This document shows positions 1-11,924 of a stretch of 64,000 nucleotides of DNA, one piece after another (the stretch's first letter is position 1; each line of letters starts with the position of its first letter). The notes beneath the pieces are model-generated. The model made no database searches. It was given only the letters and a program-made list of their open reading frames with translations, and was not told the origin of the DNA. A program made the translations under genes and the position numbers. Source of the DNA: Talaromyces rugulosus (lineage: Eukaryota > Ascomycota > Eurotiomycetes > Eurotiales > Trichocomaceae); assembly GCF_013368755.1 (NCBI RefSeq), contig NC_049564.1, positions 3,852,001 to 3,916,000 of the forward strand, written 5' to 3'.

Positions 1-118
1 CGTTATGTTGTATATGCTATGTAGATTTAAAAAAAAAAAAAAAAACAACGCCGTCTCTGCTGTACTCAATTTTTTTTTTGTAAAACGCCCCCGGCCCAAA
101 AACACCCTCCGGAATCAA

Positions 119-2048
119 TCACGCACTCACTGGCGATTCCGTAAACTCCATTGCTACATTCTTCTCCTCCTCAAGGACTCCCCGCGACTGCGGCTTTTGC
201 ACAATAACTTTCGACCGCAACGCCGCCCGAATCTCTGACACGCTGCGATTCATCCACTTATCATACCCATCGGGACTCAAGGGGTACAGCACTAGGTTCT
301 CGCTACTCCGCGTGATGCGCTCCATCTTGGCCGGTGGGGTGGCAGTGATAATATCGATTTCGCTGGCGAGTTGCTTGCAGTACGAGTCGAGGGGGAGGTC
401 GTTGACGTCGTCGCCAAATGGGTTTTCGAGTTCGCGGCCAATAGCGACGAAGCTGAGGATGATGTATGCAGCGACTGGAATGTGTTAGTTTTATTTCTTT
501 TTTTCATTTTATTGTCGTAAAATGATGCAAGACATACCGACGGATCCTGGAATGGCGAGCCACTTGAGGTCCCCGACTAGCTGGAATGGAAGAACCAGCA
601 CGTAAATCCAGGCGATTTGGGAAATGGCAATGCTGTATGCTTCTGGCAGGGGAGTGTCGCGCACTCGCTCGGCGCCACTGAGACACTCATTCAGCGTGGC
701 TACTGCGGTGACTATATATCTCGTTAGGTCCGGTTTTTTTTTTTTTTTTTTTTTTTAAAAAATAAGGGAACGTACTGAGCTGTCCCTCATACGTCGCCGA
801 CGGAAACAATCCCTGAACAGTACAATGATTGACATAAGTCGACAAATGATTCAAAATCTCAATCGGCAAATGGCCCAGCGGCTTTTTCGCACGCTTAAGC
901 AGTTTGCGCGGGTTGGACTCGGCAAACGAGACACCAAGATACTCGCCCGCGGCCTTCCAGGGCGTCTTGTTCACTGTTTTGATCAGATCGGGGTCGTCGA
1001 CGTGTGCGTCGCGCGCGAATGTTTCGAGATGGCCGACCAGGCCTATTAGGTCCTGGTACGCAACTGCTGGCTCGAAGCGGAGGTTGTGTTTGACGGCGAC
1101 GGCAAAGGCTTGGAGGAGGTTCAAAGCAGTTCTTGAAAAAATCCAGTTAGCATGTCATCATTATAAACGACTAAGAAAGAGATAGGTGTACAGTTTGCTG
1201 AGAAGGTCGTCCTTGGCGAGCTCGCCTTCTCGTTCGCGGACGTGTAGCCATATGAGACGTGCAATATTTCGCGATGTTTGAATTAATTGTGTCCAGTATT
1301 TGCGGCCGTCACCATATCTATTATTGTCAGTCTTGATATATATTAAAGGGGAGAGGAAAAAAGTACCGTTCGTAGGCAGTGGAGCTTCGAAACGACAAAG
1401 CCAAACCAACGACGAAACCGAGGACGGTGAGAAGGATGCTCGACACCTTGACTGGGCGGTGTTAGTTATTTCGTTTCTTCCTTTTTGAAGATCCGGGAAT
1501 TAAAAAAAAAAAAAAAATATGAGCTTACGAGGATGCACGATGATCGAAATGCAGGTGATGGCAGTCGACCAGCCGCCGACAAAGACCAGAGGCAGAATCA
1601 AACGCGGCAAGATACTGCCGTGTATGCGCAAAAAGGTCGGCCATTTCGTGTGTCTACTGAGATCGCGGGGACCGACCTGATAAAATCAGCTTTATCCTTC
1701 GCAAACACAAGTCTCAAAACACAGGCGGAGAGAGGAGAGACGACGTACAAAGTAATGGTTCAGATCCACGGAAATATCGTCCAGCGGAGTCATAAAACTC
1801 CTATGCGAGTCGTGGAAATCGGTCAGCGAGATGGGCCGCGACGAAGTCGGCTGCGGCGAGTCCTGCTTTCGGCGATGGCCATTGTGTATGTTGGCTGGCT
1901 GCTGCTGGTGGTGGTGGTTGTCGAATGCATCGTGGCCGTGGCTATGCACGTGAGCCTGTACTGGCGCTGGGCCATCGCTAGTCGCTGCAGCACTCGCTGC
2001 AGCGCCGGCACCAGAATCGCCGCCGGTGGGTACTGCTCCTCCGTCCAT
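119..2048 (-). CDS. Bestrophin-like (UPF0187) anion channel protein
   Basis: Predicted membrane protein of 514 aa in seven exons: 1749-2048, 1529-1676, 1367-1451, 1192-1317, 776-1131, 538-711 and 119-474, read on the minus strand. Every junction is GT-AG and keeps phase. Residues 1-100 are low-complexity, rich in Ala, Gly, His and Gln, and probably cytosolic. The bestrophin/UPF0187 core follows: RHTKWPTFLRIHGSILPRL, a hydrophobic helix, VGLALSFRSSTAYERY with GDGRKYW after it, then RFEPAVAYQDL, and near the end GRELENPFGDDVNDLPLD. The last of these resembles the acidic ENPFGxD region typical of bestrophins. Family members conduct chloride or other anions. The fungal forms are poorly studied, so substrate and membrane are not predicted. 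The start at 2048 is the first ATG that opens into the N-terminal exon. Confidence 0.85.
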
Positions 2049-5023
2049 GGTGTGAGATTAATGGCAATAACCAAGTCGATGTGTATGGCAGTCCAGAATA
2101 AAGGACAGACGGTCGAAAAGGTAGACAGAAGAAAAACGGGTCTAAAACAGAGAAAGAGCGAGCGACTTCTTTATATAAACACGGGCCAAGGAGTGTGTGG
2201 AGGGTGGAAAAAAACGCATATCCGGCCTAACCGTCCATCAGCCTCGTTTTTTTCCCTTCTGGAGGCCCTGCGAAGGATCAATAATCAGCATTCAGGAGAA
2301 CAAGTGACAAAAACTGACGACGCAGGCGGTCGATCGTGCAGCGGGCCGTTTTTTTGGTGGTCAGGGCTGAGTGCGTTGTATTCGACAGGCCAATCGCTTC
2401 TGCATCTGGACGATAAAAATAGCCGTTTTAAATGTCCGTTACACGTTTCGGCCGTCAGTTTCAGGATTGGCCAATCAGATAGTGCCAAGCCGTATAGGGG
2501 GCGGGTACAGCCGTACCCGAAACCGTATTGATACGCTTAAGCCGCGAGTCTAGACCGATCCTTTTTTTTCCTTCTCTTTCTGTTCTTTTCAGATGACATT
2601 GCAATGTTTTGGTGGTTTTTGGACGTGGTTTATTGTGGATGGTAGATTATATGTTCAAAGACTATCCTCCTTCATGCAGTGTTAGCAATACTGTGCCATG
2701 CGTGTGCCACATCGCTCAGTCCTGCAAGGATTCGGCCTACTGTTTCAGCTGCGCGGGTGCTCCACACCTGACAACACACCCTGTCGCATATACGGAAATA
2801 CGTATGCAGTATTACCATTATGCAGCTGCACATCGTATTTAATGATTATTATTAGTTAATGCCCGAAATCCCCCCTTGACCACATACGGAAGTCCATCAG
2901 CAAAAAAGGTTCTAGAAACCTTCCGAAGTCTAAATACAGAGTACTACATCCAGCTGAATACAAGAATAATAAGGTTGATTGTTGAGGCTGACAGTGCACC
3001 TAAATAAATAGTTCTGAGCAATACTAGCTGACGTATTCGCCACTACACTCGTGGCCCTGACTGACCGACCCTGGATGTGTACTACGTACGTTCAAGGTTT
3101 CGCTTTAGCCCCCGGTGCGGCCCGTCTACTGTCACGACTCAGCCTGAGCTGTGTAGTACTAGTATGACTCATGAGCGCATGAATAGCGACATGACAGCAT
3201 TATTTTGAAGAACATGCACCAGTCTATATATAGAGAAGTGTATCCTGCATGAGATGTGGACTATCCGCATCTTTATTATGACCCAATGTGATGTGTTTGT
3301 TTTTGCACTTTGGCCCTTACATGCCAAGTAACTCGGCTCGTTCAAATATATTTACCGACTGGTTTACCTGTCCGAGGCTTCACATGGAGGAGACATTACA
3401 TGGTAATGTGTCTGTCCAGAACCAAATATTAACACTTCAATGTTGGAACCGGAACAAGAACCTGCTCCAGCAGAACCCAAGAACGAAAAACTATAATTAT
3501 TAGCTGTTAAGCACAGCCAAACTCTCGATCCGGTCAAGACGGGTTTAGTTTCCGCGATTTATCATACTCTATACGCAGATCAAGAATCATTAATTGTGAA
3601 AAATTAGGTTCTTGATCGTGTCATGGGAGTCCCGGCAAGCAACTGCCGAGACCCCGCTAATTGCCTAATCCGGCGCATTCACGATCAACACCAACCAAAA
3701 AAATAATCCACCTGGAGTCTGGAGAAATGGAGTTTGAGTTTATGAGCAGTGTCCCAGGCTTTGTTTGACTCAAAAACTGGGCATTGCACTGAATATACAA
3801 AGTTTAGCACATGTTGATCTCGGTTCCGAGGGATTGGGTCTCCCCTGGCTGGTTCTGGCGAGAATTACCGAGTACATGCCCCAATGGTCGAAAGGTTCTT
3901 TCGACCAGAGTGATAAACCTATTAAATACGTACTCTCCAGAACTCGTCCAGGATAGGCCCTGCTCACTGGGCTGATCTGCAAAGCGAGCTGATGTTGCCT
4001 GCCAATGAGAAACCATCCACGTCTAGTTGACGATAGTCGGTCGATCTAGCCTGGTCCCAATCAATGGCCATAACCACTGATCAGCCTGATCAACCTAGTA
4101 ATAATCAACCTGAACCAGCCCAACATTATTATTCAATAATTCGAGCAACTCAACTTGCGGGTGGCACATGCATTTTTTTATAGGCGGACCCCAGACATCC
4201 GCGTGTCTGAGAAGAAAGTTTTTGATTAACCGGGCCATGCGATATCGACCGGGGGACATGCATGTGATGGCCGACATTAATTTCGCCTTATTTCACCGCA
4301 GGCAATTCACTAGTCCCGTGATAGCGCGAGCCCTACACTGGACATTGATTAAATAGACAAGGGGATGTCGGCATTGCTAACCGATTCGGCTAGTCTCGCA
4401 TCCGTGCACGGCGGACCCACCTGACCCGGAAAAACCGACGGCGGATTTCTTCAGGGCCGCACGGTGATTGGCTGCAACACCGGGGATTCAGAGCTGAATC
4501 CCTGCCAGGCACGCGCGCATCCACCAATCAGCTCCCAGGGAAATACGGCAAAATTCTGGCAAGCCCTAACCCTGCACCGAACTGGGTTTCGTTCTCCATC
4601 TGAACCAGTGGAACCGTCTCCACGTTTCAGCGGCTCAGCCTATGAGAGTGCATGGCCACCCATCTTCTTACGTGCTCCTGTCCCAAAATGGAAGTTTCGT
4701 CTTGAGGGGAAAACTCCCGGGTCCACCCGGTGATGCCAGAACAGGAAGCCTGTTGATCCTGGGCGATTCTCGATCGATCGATGGAAGGAGAGGCGCGCGC
4801 GCCCCTGCAAAAAATTTGTCTCTTCTTCGCCTGCTCATACCCCGTACGGAGACGAGCAGATTAAATATGGCGCTCTCGCCCACTATCACCCCCCCCTGGT
4901 GCAAACACAGCGTCTTCATCAACACCACATTAGAGATGCCTGCCCGTCACCTGTAACCTTCCGAATAATCGCCATTGTGCTGGAACGACTCTTCTCTCGG
5001 AACACGCTACCTCGGCTGCTACC
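2049..5023. other. 3-kb gap between divergent genes; no supported gene
   Basis: The gap holds the promoters of the bestrophin gene (left) and the rhodopsin-like gene (right). Open frames here are short and have no recognisable domain or splice-linked continuation. The middle part (about 2600-4400) is AT-rich and irregular, with small inverted repeats, the best at 3885-3907. No tRNA-like structure and no transposase fragment was recognised. Confidence 0.6.
3885..3907. repeat. Perfect 10-bp inverted repeat with 3-nt loop
   Basis: TGGTCGAAAG, then GTT, then CTTTCGACCA. It is a perfect hairpin in otherwise featureless DNA. It could be a degenerate mobile-element end, a dimeric protein site or chance. 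No function is assigned. Confidence 0.6.
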
Positions 5024-6455
5024 ATGGCCGATTTGATGCCCCCCGCCAGTGTCATGGCGACATGGCCAACTCCCAATTATGTCGACCCGGTCACGCGAGG
5101 CTCTGGTCTGCTGGTGGCCAACGCTCTGCTCTCGTCCGTTTCGTTTATTGTGACCTCGCTGCGCCTGTACACAAGAGTGTGGATTACTGCGACCCCGGGC
5201 TTGGACGATGTCTTTGCCATTTTGGCTTTTGTAAGAGGATCTCTAGATCCTACTATATTTGCGTGCCACTGACTCGATATAGCTGGCCGCCGTCGCCATG
5301 AGCACCGTGTCTTCCCTGGCCGATGCCCGATATGGCTGGGACCGACATATCTGGGATGTTCCGCTGACATGGATGCCCAGCTCGCTCAAGTGCCGCATGC
5401 TGTTCCAAATCACCTTTTCGCTGGCGTCCACCCTGACCAAGATCTCGCTGTTGTGGTTCTGTCGTCGAATCTTGGGCAATGGCATTAGCGGGCCCTTTCG
5501 AGGCCTGAACTACAGCTTGATCGCGTCAATGCTGTTTTTGGGGACATTGTCGCTGGCTTTTATCTTTGTCACCTTTTTGAATTGCATGTACGTTCCAATT
5601 CTTCCACACCCCCCCCACCCCCCCCCGGGACGACTTTTTTTAATTGACAAGAACGATAGCCCTATTAAAGCGTCATTCGACTTGGCTCCAGATTACCCAC
5701 ACCACTGTCTGGATGGCAACAAACTGGTCTTTGCGGCGAGCATGATTAATTTGTTTACGGATCTTTTGACTACTGTTGTGCCAATGCCATTGATATGGAG
5801 ACTCAAACTTCCCCGTCGACAACGGCTTGTGGTGATTGCCATTTTCGGACTGGGCATCACGGTTGATATTGTCGGCTCGGTTCGGACGTACTATGTCTGG
5901 CAAGACGCAGTCGGCACCTGGGACTCGACATGGTACGCATGGCTGGTTGGCATGACTGGGGCTGTGGAGATTCACGTTGGGATTGTAAGTTTTTTCTCTC
6001 TCTTTCTTTCTTGCCATTATCATACTAATATATATCAACAACAGTTATGTGCATCCGTCCCCGCTCTCCGCCCTCTTCTCAAGACCATCTGGCCCCGTTT
6101 CCTCTCAACAGGCAAAGGCACATCATACGGCCAAAGCGGGCCCTCACGAAAAACCTGGATCTCCGGATCGCGATCACAGCATTCACACGTGCACGTCATG
6201 TCCAAAACGGGCGACGGCGACGGCGGCCCCTACGACCATCTATCGTCGAGCCAAGGTAGATCCCTTGGAATTGTGCGCACCGTCGAGCTGGAGACCTTTG
6301 TCGAGCAAAAGAAAGACACGGTTCGGCGGCCTCATACGGGGGGCCGTATCTCGGACGAGCTGGCCTCGATTGATGGGCATGGCTCGTCGAGTCGGTCGAC
6401 TAGTATCAGGGGCTTTGAGTCGGAAGGTGAAACGCCGTTTCGACATGCGGTATGA
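5024..6455 (+). CDS. Fungal rhodopsin-like integral membrane protein
   Basis: Predicted 415-aa protein in four exons: 5024-5230, 5283-5587, 5660-5984 and 6045-6455. Exon 2 joins exon 3 after two bases of a codon, restoring NCIPIKASFDL. The protein has about seven hydrophobic segments and matches the fungal rhodopsin-domain family (PTH11-related, without an N-terminal CFEM domain). Typical signs are LRLYTRVWITATPGLDD after helix 1, GWDRHIWDVP in the second loop, and CASVPALRPLLK closing the membrane region. A Ser/Arg-rich cytosolic tail of about 120 residues follows. Family members are suspected sensors or G-protein-linked receptors, but ligands are unknown. The start ATG (ACCATGG) is preceded by other ATGs in different frames. 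Confidence 0.85.
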
Positions 6456-7157
6456 TATTATATTGTACATTTTTTTTTCTCTCTCTAGTTTTTTAGTAAG
6501 GTGTCGGTGGAAAAGTCTGAATCTTTTTTTCTTTTCGAATATATGTATAAATTCAATCAATTTGGTCAAATGTGATAGATACTATACTGCATACAGCTGG
6601 CGATAAGCTTATCGCCAATCAGTGGCCGATAAGGCCGCATGCAGGTTCATGGACATGGAGATTCACCTGGCCAGCAATCATGCCAGAGAACATTGAACGT
6701 GCTGATTAAAACTGGCTTCTTTCTGCACAGCATTTCTTTTTCTCCTCATCTGACTCAACTACTCAATGGCACGTCGGACTGCGCATCCCATCAGAAGGGC
6801 AGCTTACACATACTTGTTCCAGCATAGCGCGCCTCACCTTTTGGCCGCCGCTATTGGCTGAAATCGCCGACCGGCGTCACTATCGCGGGGCAAGCTCCGC
6901 GGCGCCTTGGTTATCGACGAGACCTATAAATGTTCAAGCATTTCCTCTCTGATCTGTGCCTCTCTGGTTTTTTTTAAACTCTGAATTGATTCTACTTTCT
7001 GGCTTGTTCGACCTGTACAATTGAGGTTGAGTTTTGGGTGAGTAACTGACAGACTGAGTGAGGCCCTAGCTAGCTACTTAGCTACCTAGCTACATCCCTA
7101 GCTCTAGCTACCAACTGCTGTCGTCGTGTCTGTCCAACTGACTGACAGCATCAGAAA
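6456..7157. promoter_or_regulatory. Promoter and 5' leader of the GABA transaminase gene
   Basis: TATAAA at 6925-6930 and an inverted CCAAT (ATTGG) at 6853-6857 sit upstream of a leader of roughly 200 nt. The leader contains a CTAGCTA-type repeat at about 7066-7110. The left end is the 3' side of the rhodopsin-like gene. No other gene is supported. Confidence 0.5.
7066..7110 (+). repeat. Imperfect CTAGCTA repeat in the gatA leader
   Basis: Several CTAGCTA/TAGCTAC units follow each other just upstream of the start codon at 7158. AGCT-based repeats are self-complementary and could fold in the 5' UTR. No role is assigned. Confidence 0.6.
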
Positions 7158-8809
7158 ATGACTTTTGCCCTTCGATCGAGCCTCAAGATCAGGCCTGCCT
7201 GCTTCAATGGCGCCCGCTCCTTCAGCGCTGCGTCCGTCCGCCGTGCAGCGCAGCCCTTCTTTGCCAACGAGCCCACGGCCCCTTCGGTGCAGACCGCGAT
7301 CCCGGGCCCCAAGAACACGGCCGCTGCCCAGGAGCTCGATGAGGTCTTTGACGTGCGCAGCTTGAACTTGCTGGCTGACTATTCCAAGTCGGTTGGAAAC
7401 TAGTATGTCCCCTTTTCTCTTTTTATAAGCGCATGGCCTTGGTAGAAGAGGAAAAAGGTAGCTGACCCCCCTCCTACTTACTAGTCTTGTCGACCTCGAC
7501 GGCAACGTGCTGCTCGACGTGTATGCCCAGATTGCGTCTATCCCCGTGGGCTACAACAATGCCCATCTGGCTGCGGCGGTCAACACCCCGGAAATGGTGC
7601 GCGCCCTGATCGACCGCCCTGCGCTGGGAAACTTCCCTTCTGCAGACTGGTCCAGCATTCTCAAGACCGGTCTTCTCCGGGCTGCGCCCAAGGGCCTCAA
7701 CCAGGTGTTTACCGCGCTGGCCGGGTCTGATGCGAACGAGACCGCCTACAAGGCCGCGTTCATGTACCGTCGCCAGCAGGAACGTGGTGGTGCTGGCGTG
7801 GAGTTTTCCGAGGCCGAGACTTCGTCTGCCATGCTGAACCAGAGCCCTGGATCGCCTCACATGTCCATCATGTCGTTCAAGTCGGCCTTCCACGGCCGTC
7901 TCTTTGGCAGCTTGTCGACCACTCGCAGCAAACCCATCCACAAACTCGATATCCCGGCCTTTGACTGGCCCCAAGCGCCCTTCCCGGCCCTCAAATACCC
8001 GCTGGAAGAACACGTCCAAGAAAACGCAGCAGAAGAGAAACGCTGCCTTGCAGAAACCGAACGCATCATCAAGGAATTCCACAACCCCGTCGCCGCCGTG
8101 GTCGTCGAGCCCATTCAGTCCGAAGGTGGCGACAACCACGCCTCCCCGGCCTTCTTCCAGGGCCTGCGCGACATCACTGCGCGCAACAATGTGCTTTTCA
8201 TTGTCGACGAAGTGCAAACAGGTGTTGGCGCCACGGGCAAATTCTGGGCCCACGACCACTGGAACCTGCAATCTCCTCCGGACCTGGTTACCTTCTCCAA
8301 AAAGGCTCAAACCGCTGGTTACTACTACGGCAACCCTGCCCTGCGACCCAACAAACCTTACCGCCAATTCAACACCTGGATGGGCGACCCAGCCCGCGCG
8401 ATCCTGTTCCGTGCCATATTGGAAGAAATCGAGAGCAAGAACCTTGTTGAAAACACTGCGGCGACGGGTGACTACCTCTACAAGGGCCTTGAAAGCCTTG
8501 CCCAAAAGTACCCTCAAGCAATCCAGAACCTGCGCGGCAAAGGCCAGGGAACTTTTATTGCCTGGGACTCGCCTAACCGCGATGCGTTCCTGGGCAAGGC
8601 CAAATCTGTCGGTGTCAACATTGGTGGAAGCGGTGCTAGCGCTGTTCGTCTACGACCGATGTTGATTTTCCAGAAGCACCACGGTATGTTTCCCACCCCC
8701 CCCCCTTTCCCCTTCTACCTTATCAATTGATGATATGATCATTGCTGACATATACTACTTACTAGCTGATATCCTTCTCGAGAAAATCGAGACCCTGATC
8801 AAAGCGTAA
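7158..8809 (+). CDS. gatA: 4-aminobutyrate aminotransferase (GABA transaminase)
   Basis: PLP enzyme of the GABA shunt. It transfers the amino group of GABA to 2-oxoglutarate, giving succinic semialdehyde and glutamate, and lets fungi use GABA as nitrogen source. Predicted 495 aa in three exons: 7158-7402, 7485-8683 and 8766-8809. The first junction restores NYLVDLDGN; the last tiny exon supplies the C-terminus. The N-terminal 35 residues are rich in Arg, Ser and Ala without acids, consistent with a mitochondrial presequence. Class III motifs visible are ALAGSDANE (cofactor phosphate region), SAFHGR, VVEPIQSEGGD, FIVDEVQTGVG (Asp for the pyridine nitrogen), and FSKKAQTAGYYY with the PLP lysine. 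The length is normal for fungal and animal GABA transaminases. The gatA name is by similarity to the Aspergillus gene. Confidence 0.95.
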
Positions 8810-9169
8810 CTGGGCTGGTTTGTTTTTTTGTTGACTACGAAATCATGCGGGTTTTTAAGGTAATGGCGTTTTGACATTTTGTTTTGTAGTAATGGAATAT
8901 AGTAACATCTGGAGGTTAATAATTGCCCTGTTGAAACAAATGTCATATGACTATTTCAAGTTTCCAATATGTCTTACACTACGTTCTATATATGTTCATA
9001 ATTGTAGTTGTAGAAGAGGTATCACATTCATGTTTTGTACGCTGATCCAACGCCATTCCCAAACACCAAACCGAGACAATGCAGGCCATAGCAAAAAAAA
9101 GAGGCCAGATAATAAACAAGGAAGTTCGCTTTTCGAGTATATATCAAATCTAGCTGTTCCTGCGGCCTA
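8810..9169. other. Convergent 3' intergenic region (gatA / spt4)
   Basis: AT-rich sequence between two converging genes. It presumably holds both 3' UTRs and polyadenylation signals. No gene seen. Confidence 0.6.
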
Positions 9170-9731
9170 TCACGACTCCTCTTCATTTGCACTTCCATCG
9201 CGCCTAGACACACACACACACACACACATGAATTATCAGCACTCTGTCCCTCTTTCCAAGAGAAGAAGAAGACAAAAAAAAAAAAAAAAAAACTCACGGA
9301 ATGTATTTAATCCCAGCATCCTCCAACGACGCCACCGTCTCCGTCGGCAATGTGCCCGTCACTTTGATCGCATACGTCCCCGGCACATACCCATCCAGTC
9401 GCTGCCAGCGCGCGACCCAGCTCTGGCGCTCGTCGACAATGGAAATCAGCCCTTCAAAGACTTGCGACGTGCATTCTTGGATGGCGTCGTTGTTGCCGCG
9501 GAGTTGTAGGACGTGGTCGCAGTTGGGGCAGCCTTCGTGGTTGAATTTCTGTAAGACATTTGAGTCAGAGGAGAAGAGAATATAGGAGAAGAGAATATAG
9601 GAGAAGAGAATATAGGAGAAGAGAGGATGGGGAGAAAGGGAACGTACGCTTTGAGGCATCACGACAGAGCAGACCATGCACGCGCGAAGAGTGCGCATTA
9701 GGCCCGAGGGCACGGTGAAGGAGGAGGTCAT
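9170..9731 (-). CDS. spt4: Transcription elongation factor Spt4
   Basis: Small zinc-finger partner of Spt5 (DSIF), which helps RNA polymerase II elongation in the nucleus. Predicted 122 aa in three exons: 9648-9731, 9298-9548 and 9170-9203, minus strand. Exon 1 gives the first zinc pair (LRACMVCS); exon 2 gives GCPNC, the Spt4 core SWVARWQR and PGTYAIKVTGTLP. If exon 2 is read through, it ends in a TGA right after GIKYIP. That TGA lies inside a GTGAGT donor. Splicing to the TAG at 9204-9206 adds RDGSANEEES, matching the PRDGS ending known from yeast Spt4. The last intron is unusual, with an A/T homopolymer and a CA run. Intron 1 carries a 15-bp tandem repeat. Upstream in-frame ATGs lie in a low-complexity leader and are not preferred. 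Confidence 0.92.
9207..9290. repeat. (CA)n and poly-A tracts inside the last spt4 intron
   Basis: A run of about ten CA units (about 9207-9228) and an A run of about 17 (about 9274-9292) lie within the intron 9204-9297. On the transcript these read (TG)n next to the acceptor and poly-T next to the donor. Confidence 0.85.
9571..9624. repeat. 15-bp tandem repeat in spt4 intron 1
   Basis: Three exact copies of GAGAAGAGAATATAG plus a 9-base partial copy lie inside the 99-bp intron 9549-9647. The unit is a multiple of three, so copy changes would not alter the read-through frame. It probably arose by slippage. Confidence 0.95.
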
Positions 9732-10268
9732 GTCTGGCGCGGAAAAAGAAATATTAAAAGAGAGAAAGAAAAAGAAAAGAAAAACAAAAATAGTCGTGGT
9801 ACTCCGTATATAGACTACTCTGGCCAGGTAAAGGCGAGTGAGCGAGTAAGTGAGTTGTGAAGAGAGAGAGAGAGAGACAGAGAGAGAGAGCCGACTGTTC
9901 TGGAAGAAGCACAAGCTCAAAGAACCAAGGCCGAGCGAATCAGATTGGAAATCGCCCGTTTGCTCCGCCGGAAGGGAAAAAAAATTCCATCCACGAGCGC
10001 AAACTGATTAATTATCTACTTACTCTCTCGAGGCATCTTTTATTCAAAATTTTGGATTGATCACGTCTGAGTCGCCAGGTTGGGCTCGGAGGTTTTTGTT
10101 AGCCATCATTATCGTCGTCTATTAGACTATTTCCCCCGCCAGTTTTCAGTTCCCGGTCTCGTGCCACGCCGCTTCCTCCCCCTCTTCTTCTTCCTCCTCC
10201 TCCTCACACCTTCGCCCTCTCCAACTTGCTTCGTTGTCTCACGTCGTCTTGCGACTCTCGCTCTCGTA
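9732..10268. promoter_or_regulatory. Divergent promoter region of spt4 and ppt1
   Basis: The region between the two start codons includes an (AG)n stretch at about 9860-9890, in the likely spt4 leader, and a CT-rich stretch (about 10160-10260) just before the ppt1 start, as is common in fungal promoters. No gene seen. Confidence 0.5.
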
Positions 10269-11924
10269 ATGGCTTCCGCCGCCGAAGCTGCCGTTGCTCT
10301 CAAGCAGCAAGGCAACAAGGCCTTTGCGCAGCATGACTGGCCGACTGCCATCGACTTTTATAAGCAGGCCATCGACAAACATGACAAGGACCCTTCGTTT
10401 TTCTGCAATCGCGCTCAGGTATTTGATTCTCGACTTTATTTCTGCAGCGCATGCGAATGCTGATAACTCGGTAGGCTTATATCAAAATGGAGGCTTTTGG
10501 ATATGCCATTGCCGATGCGACCAAGGCCCTGGAGCTGGACCCGTCATATGTCAAGGTATGTACATACACACACATAGGGAAAAACTTGGGTTCCGGCGCT
10601 GATACTCGCAATTACAGGCCTACTGGCGACGAGCCCTAGCCTACACAGCCATCCTGAACCCGCGCGCCGCCATCAAAGACTTTCGATCCGTTGTCAAGAA
10701 GGAACCACACAACCGGGATGCCAAGTTAAAACTAGCAGATTGCGAAAAGCTCGTTCGCCGCATAGACTTTGAAAAAGCAATCGAGGTGGCCGACCCGCCG
10801 TCTGAGTTTGAAGATCTCGATATCGATGCCATGACCGTCGAAGATAGCTATGATGGTGTTCGTTTGGACGCTGAAATGACCCAGGAGTTTATCGACGACA
10901 TGCTGGAGCGGTTTAAGAATGGCAAGAAGATTCACCGGAAATACGTCTTTCAAATCATCAAGAACGTGCTAGACCTGGTCAAGGCGGAAGCGACAATGGT
11001 TGAAATCGGTGTCGACGAGGGCACAAAGCTCACGATATGTGGTGATACGCATGGTAAGCTTTTTTTTTTCCCTTCTAGTTTTGAAGATTTCTAAGCTCAC
11101 CCTGATAGGACAATACTTTGATCTCCTCGAGATTTTCCGCCTGAACGGTTACCCCTCCGATACCCATGCATATCTGTTCAACGGAGACTTTGTCGATCGC
11201 GGTTCGTGGTCGACAGAGATTGCCCTCCTCCTGTACGCATACAAGTGGCTACGGCCACAAAAGTTCTTCTTGAACCGAGGAAACCACGAGACGGACGACA
11301 TGAACAAGGTGTACGGCTTTGAAGGCGAGTGCAAAGCCAAGTACAACGAGCGTGTCTTCAAAGTGTTTTCCGAGTCCTTCTCCGCTTTACCGCTGGCCAC
11401 CCTGGTCGGCGAAAAGTACTTTGTCCTGCACGGCGGCCTGTTCTCCGACGACGATATTTCGCTTGACGACATCCGAAAACTGAACAGACACACCCAGCGC
11501 CAACCGGGCCAGTCGGGCCTCATGATGGAGATGCTCTGGACCGACCCCCAGACGGAGCCCGGCCGTGGTCCCAGCAAGAGAGGTGTTGGTCTCCAGTTTG
11601 GACCAGACGTGACGAAACGCTTCTGCGAAAAGAACGGGCTGGAAGCCGTCATTCGGTCGCACGAAGTCCGCATGGGCGGCTACGAGGTCGAGCACGATGG
11701 ACGCTGCATCACCGTCTTCTCTGCGCCAAAGTACTGCGATGCTACTGAAAACAGGGGTGCATACATCAACGTCGGGCCGGAATTGAAGCTCGAATACCAC
11801 GTCTTTGATGCCGTACCTCACCCAGATATCAAGCCAATGGTAATCCCCTTCAACCCACTCTCTTGAAGTTTGAATGACTAACACACGACAGGCTTATGCT
11901 CAAAACTCTCTCATGTCAATGTAG
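10269..11924 (+). CDS. ppt1: Serine/threonine protein phosphatase PP5 (Ppt1)
   Basis: Phosphatase with an N-terminal TPR domain that binds Hsp90 and acts on Hsp90 and its co-chaperones and clients. Predicted 476 aa in five exons: 10269-10418, 10475-10555, 10618-11053, 11109-11839 and 11892-11924. Residues 1 to about 120 form three TPR repeats (ALKQQGNKAFAQHDW; AYIKMEAFGYAIADATKAL). A linker and the metallophosphatase core follow, with metal-binding and catalytic motifs GDTHGQYFDLL, GDFVDRGSWS and RGNHETDDMN, then HGGLFS and the PP5/PP1 SAPKYC region. The last exon encodes only AYAQNSLMSM, matching the conserved C-terminal helix. Length and order are normal for the family. Confidence 0.95.

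Noticed and set aside
1485..2531. 348-codon plus-strand open frame
   Set aside because: Lies antisense to the bestrophin gene exons and introns; no domain. The minus strand gives a clear family match with consistent splicing.
4464..4956. Two overlapping plus-strand frames of 89 and 104 codons
   Set aside because: No domain; they lie in the promoter region of the rhodopsin-like gene.
7474..8517. 347-codon minus-strand open frame opposite gatA
   Set aside because: Shadow of the GC-rich third-position pattern of the gatA coding exon; no recognisable protein.
8871..9509. 212-codon plus-strand frame
   Set aside because: Runs through the 3' region and antisense of spt4; low-complexity content.
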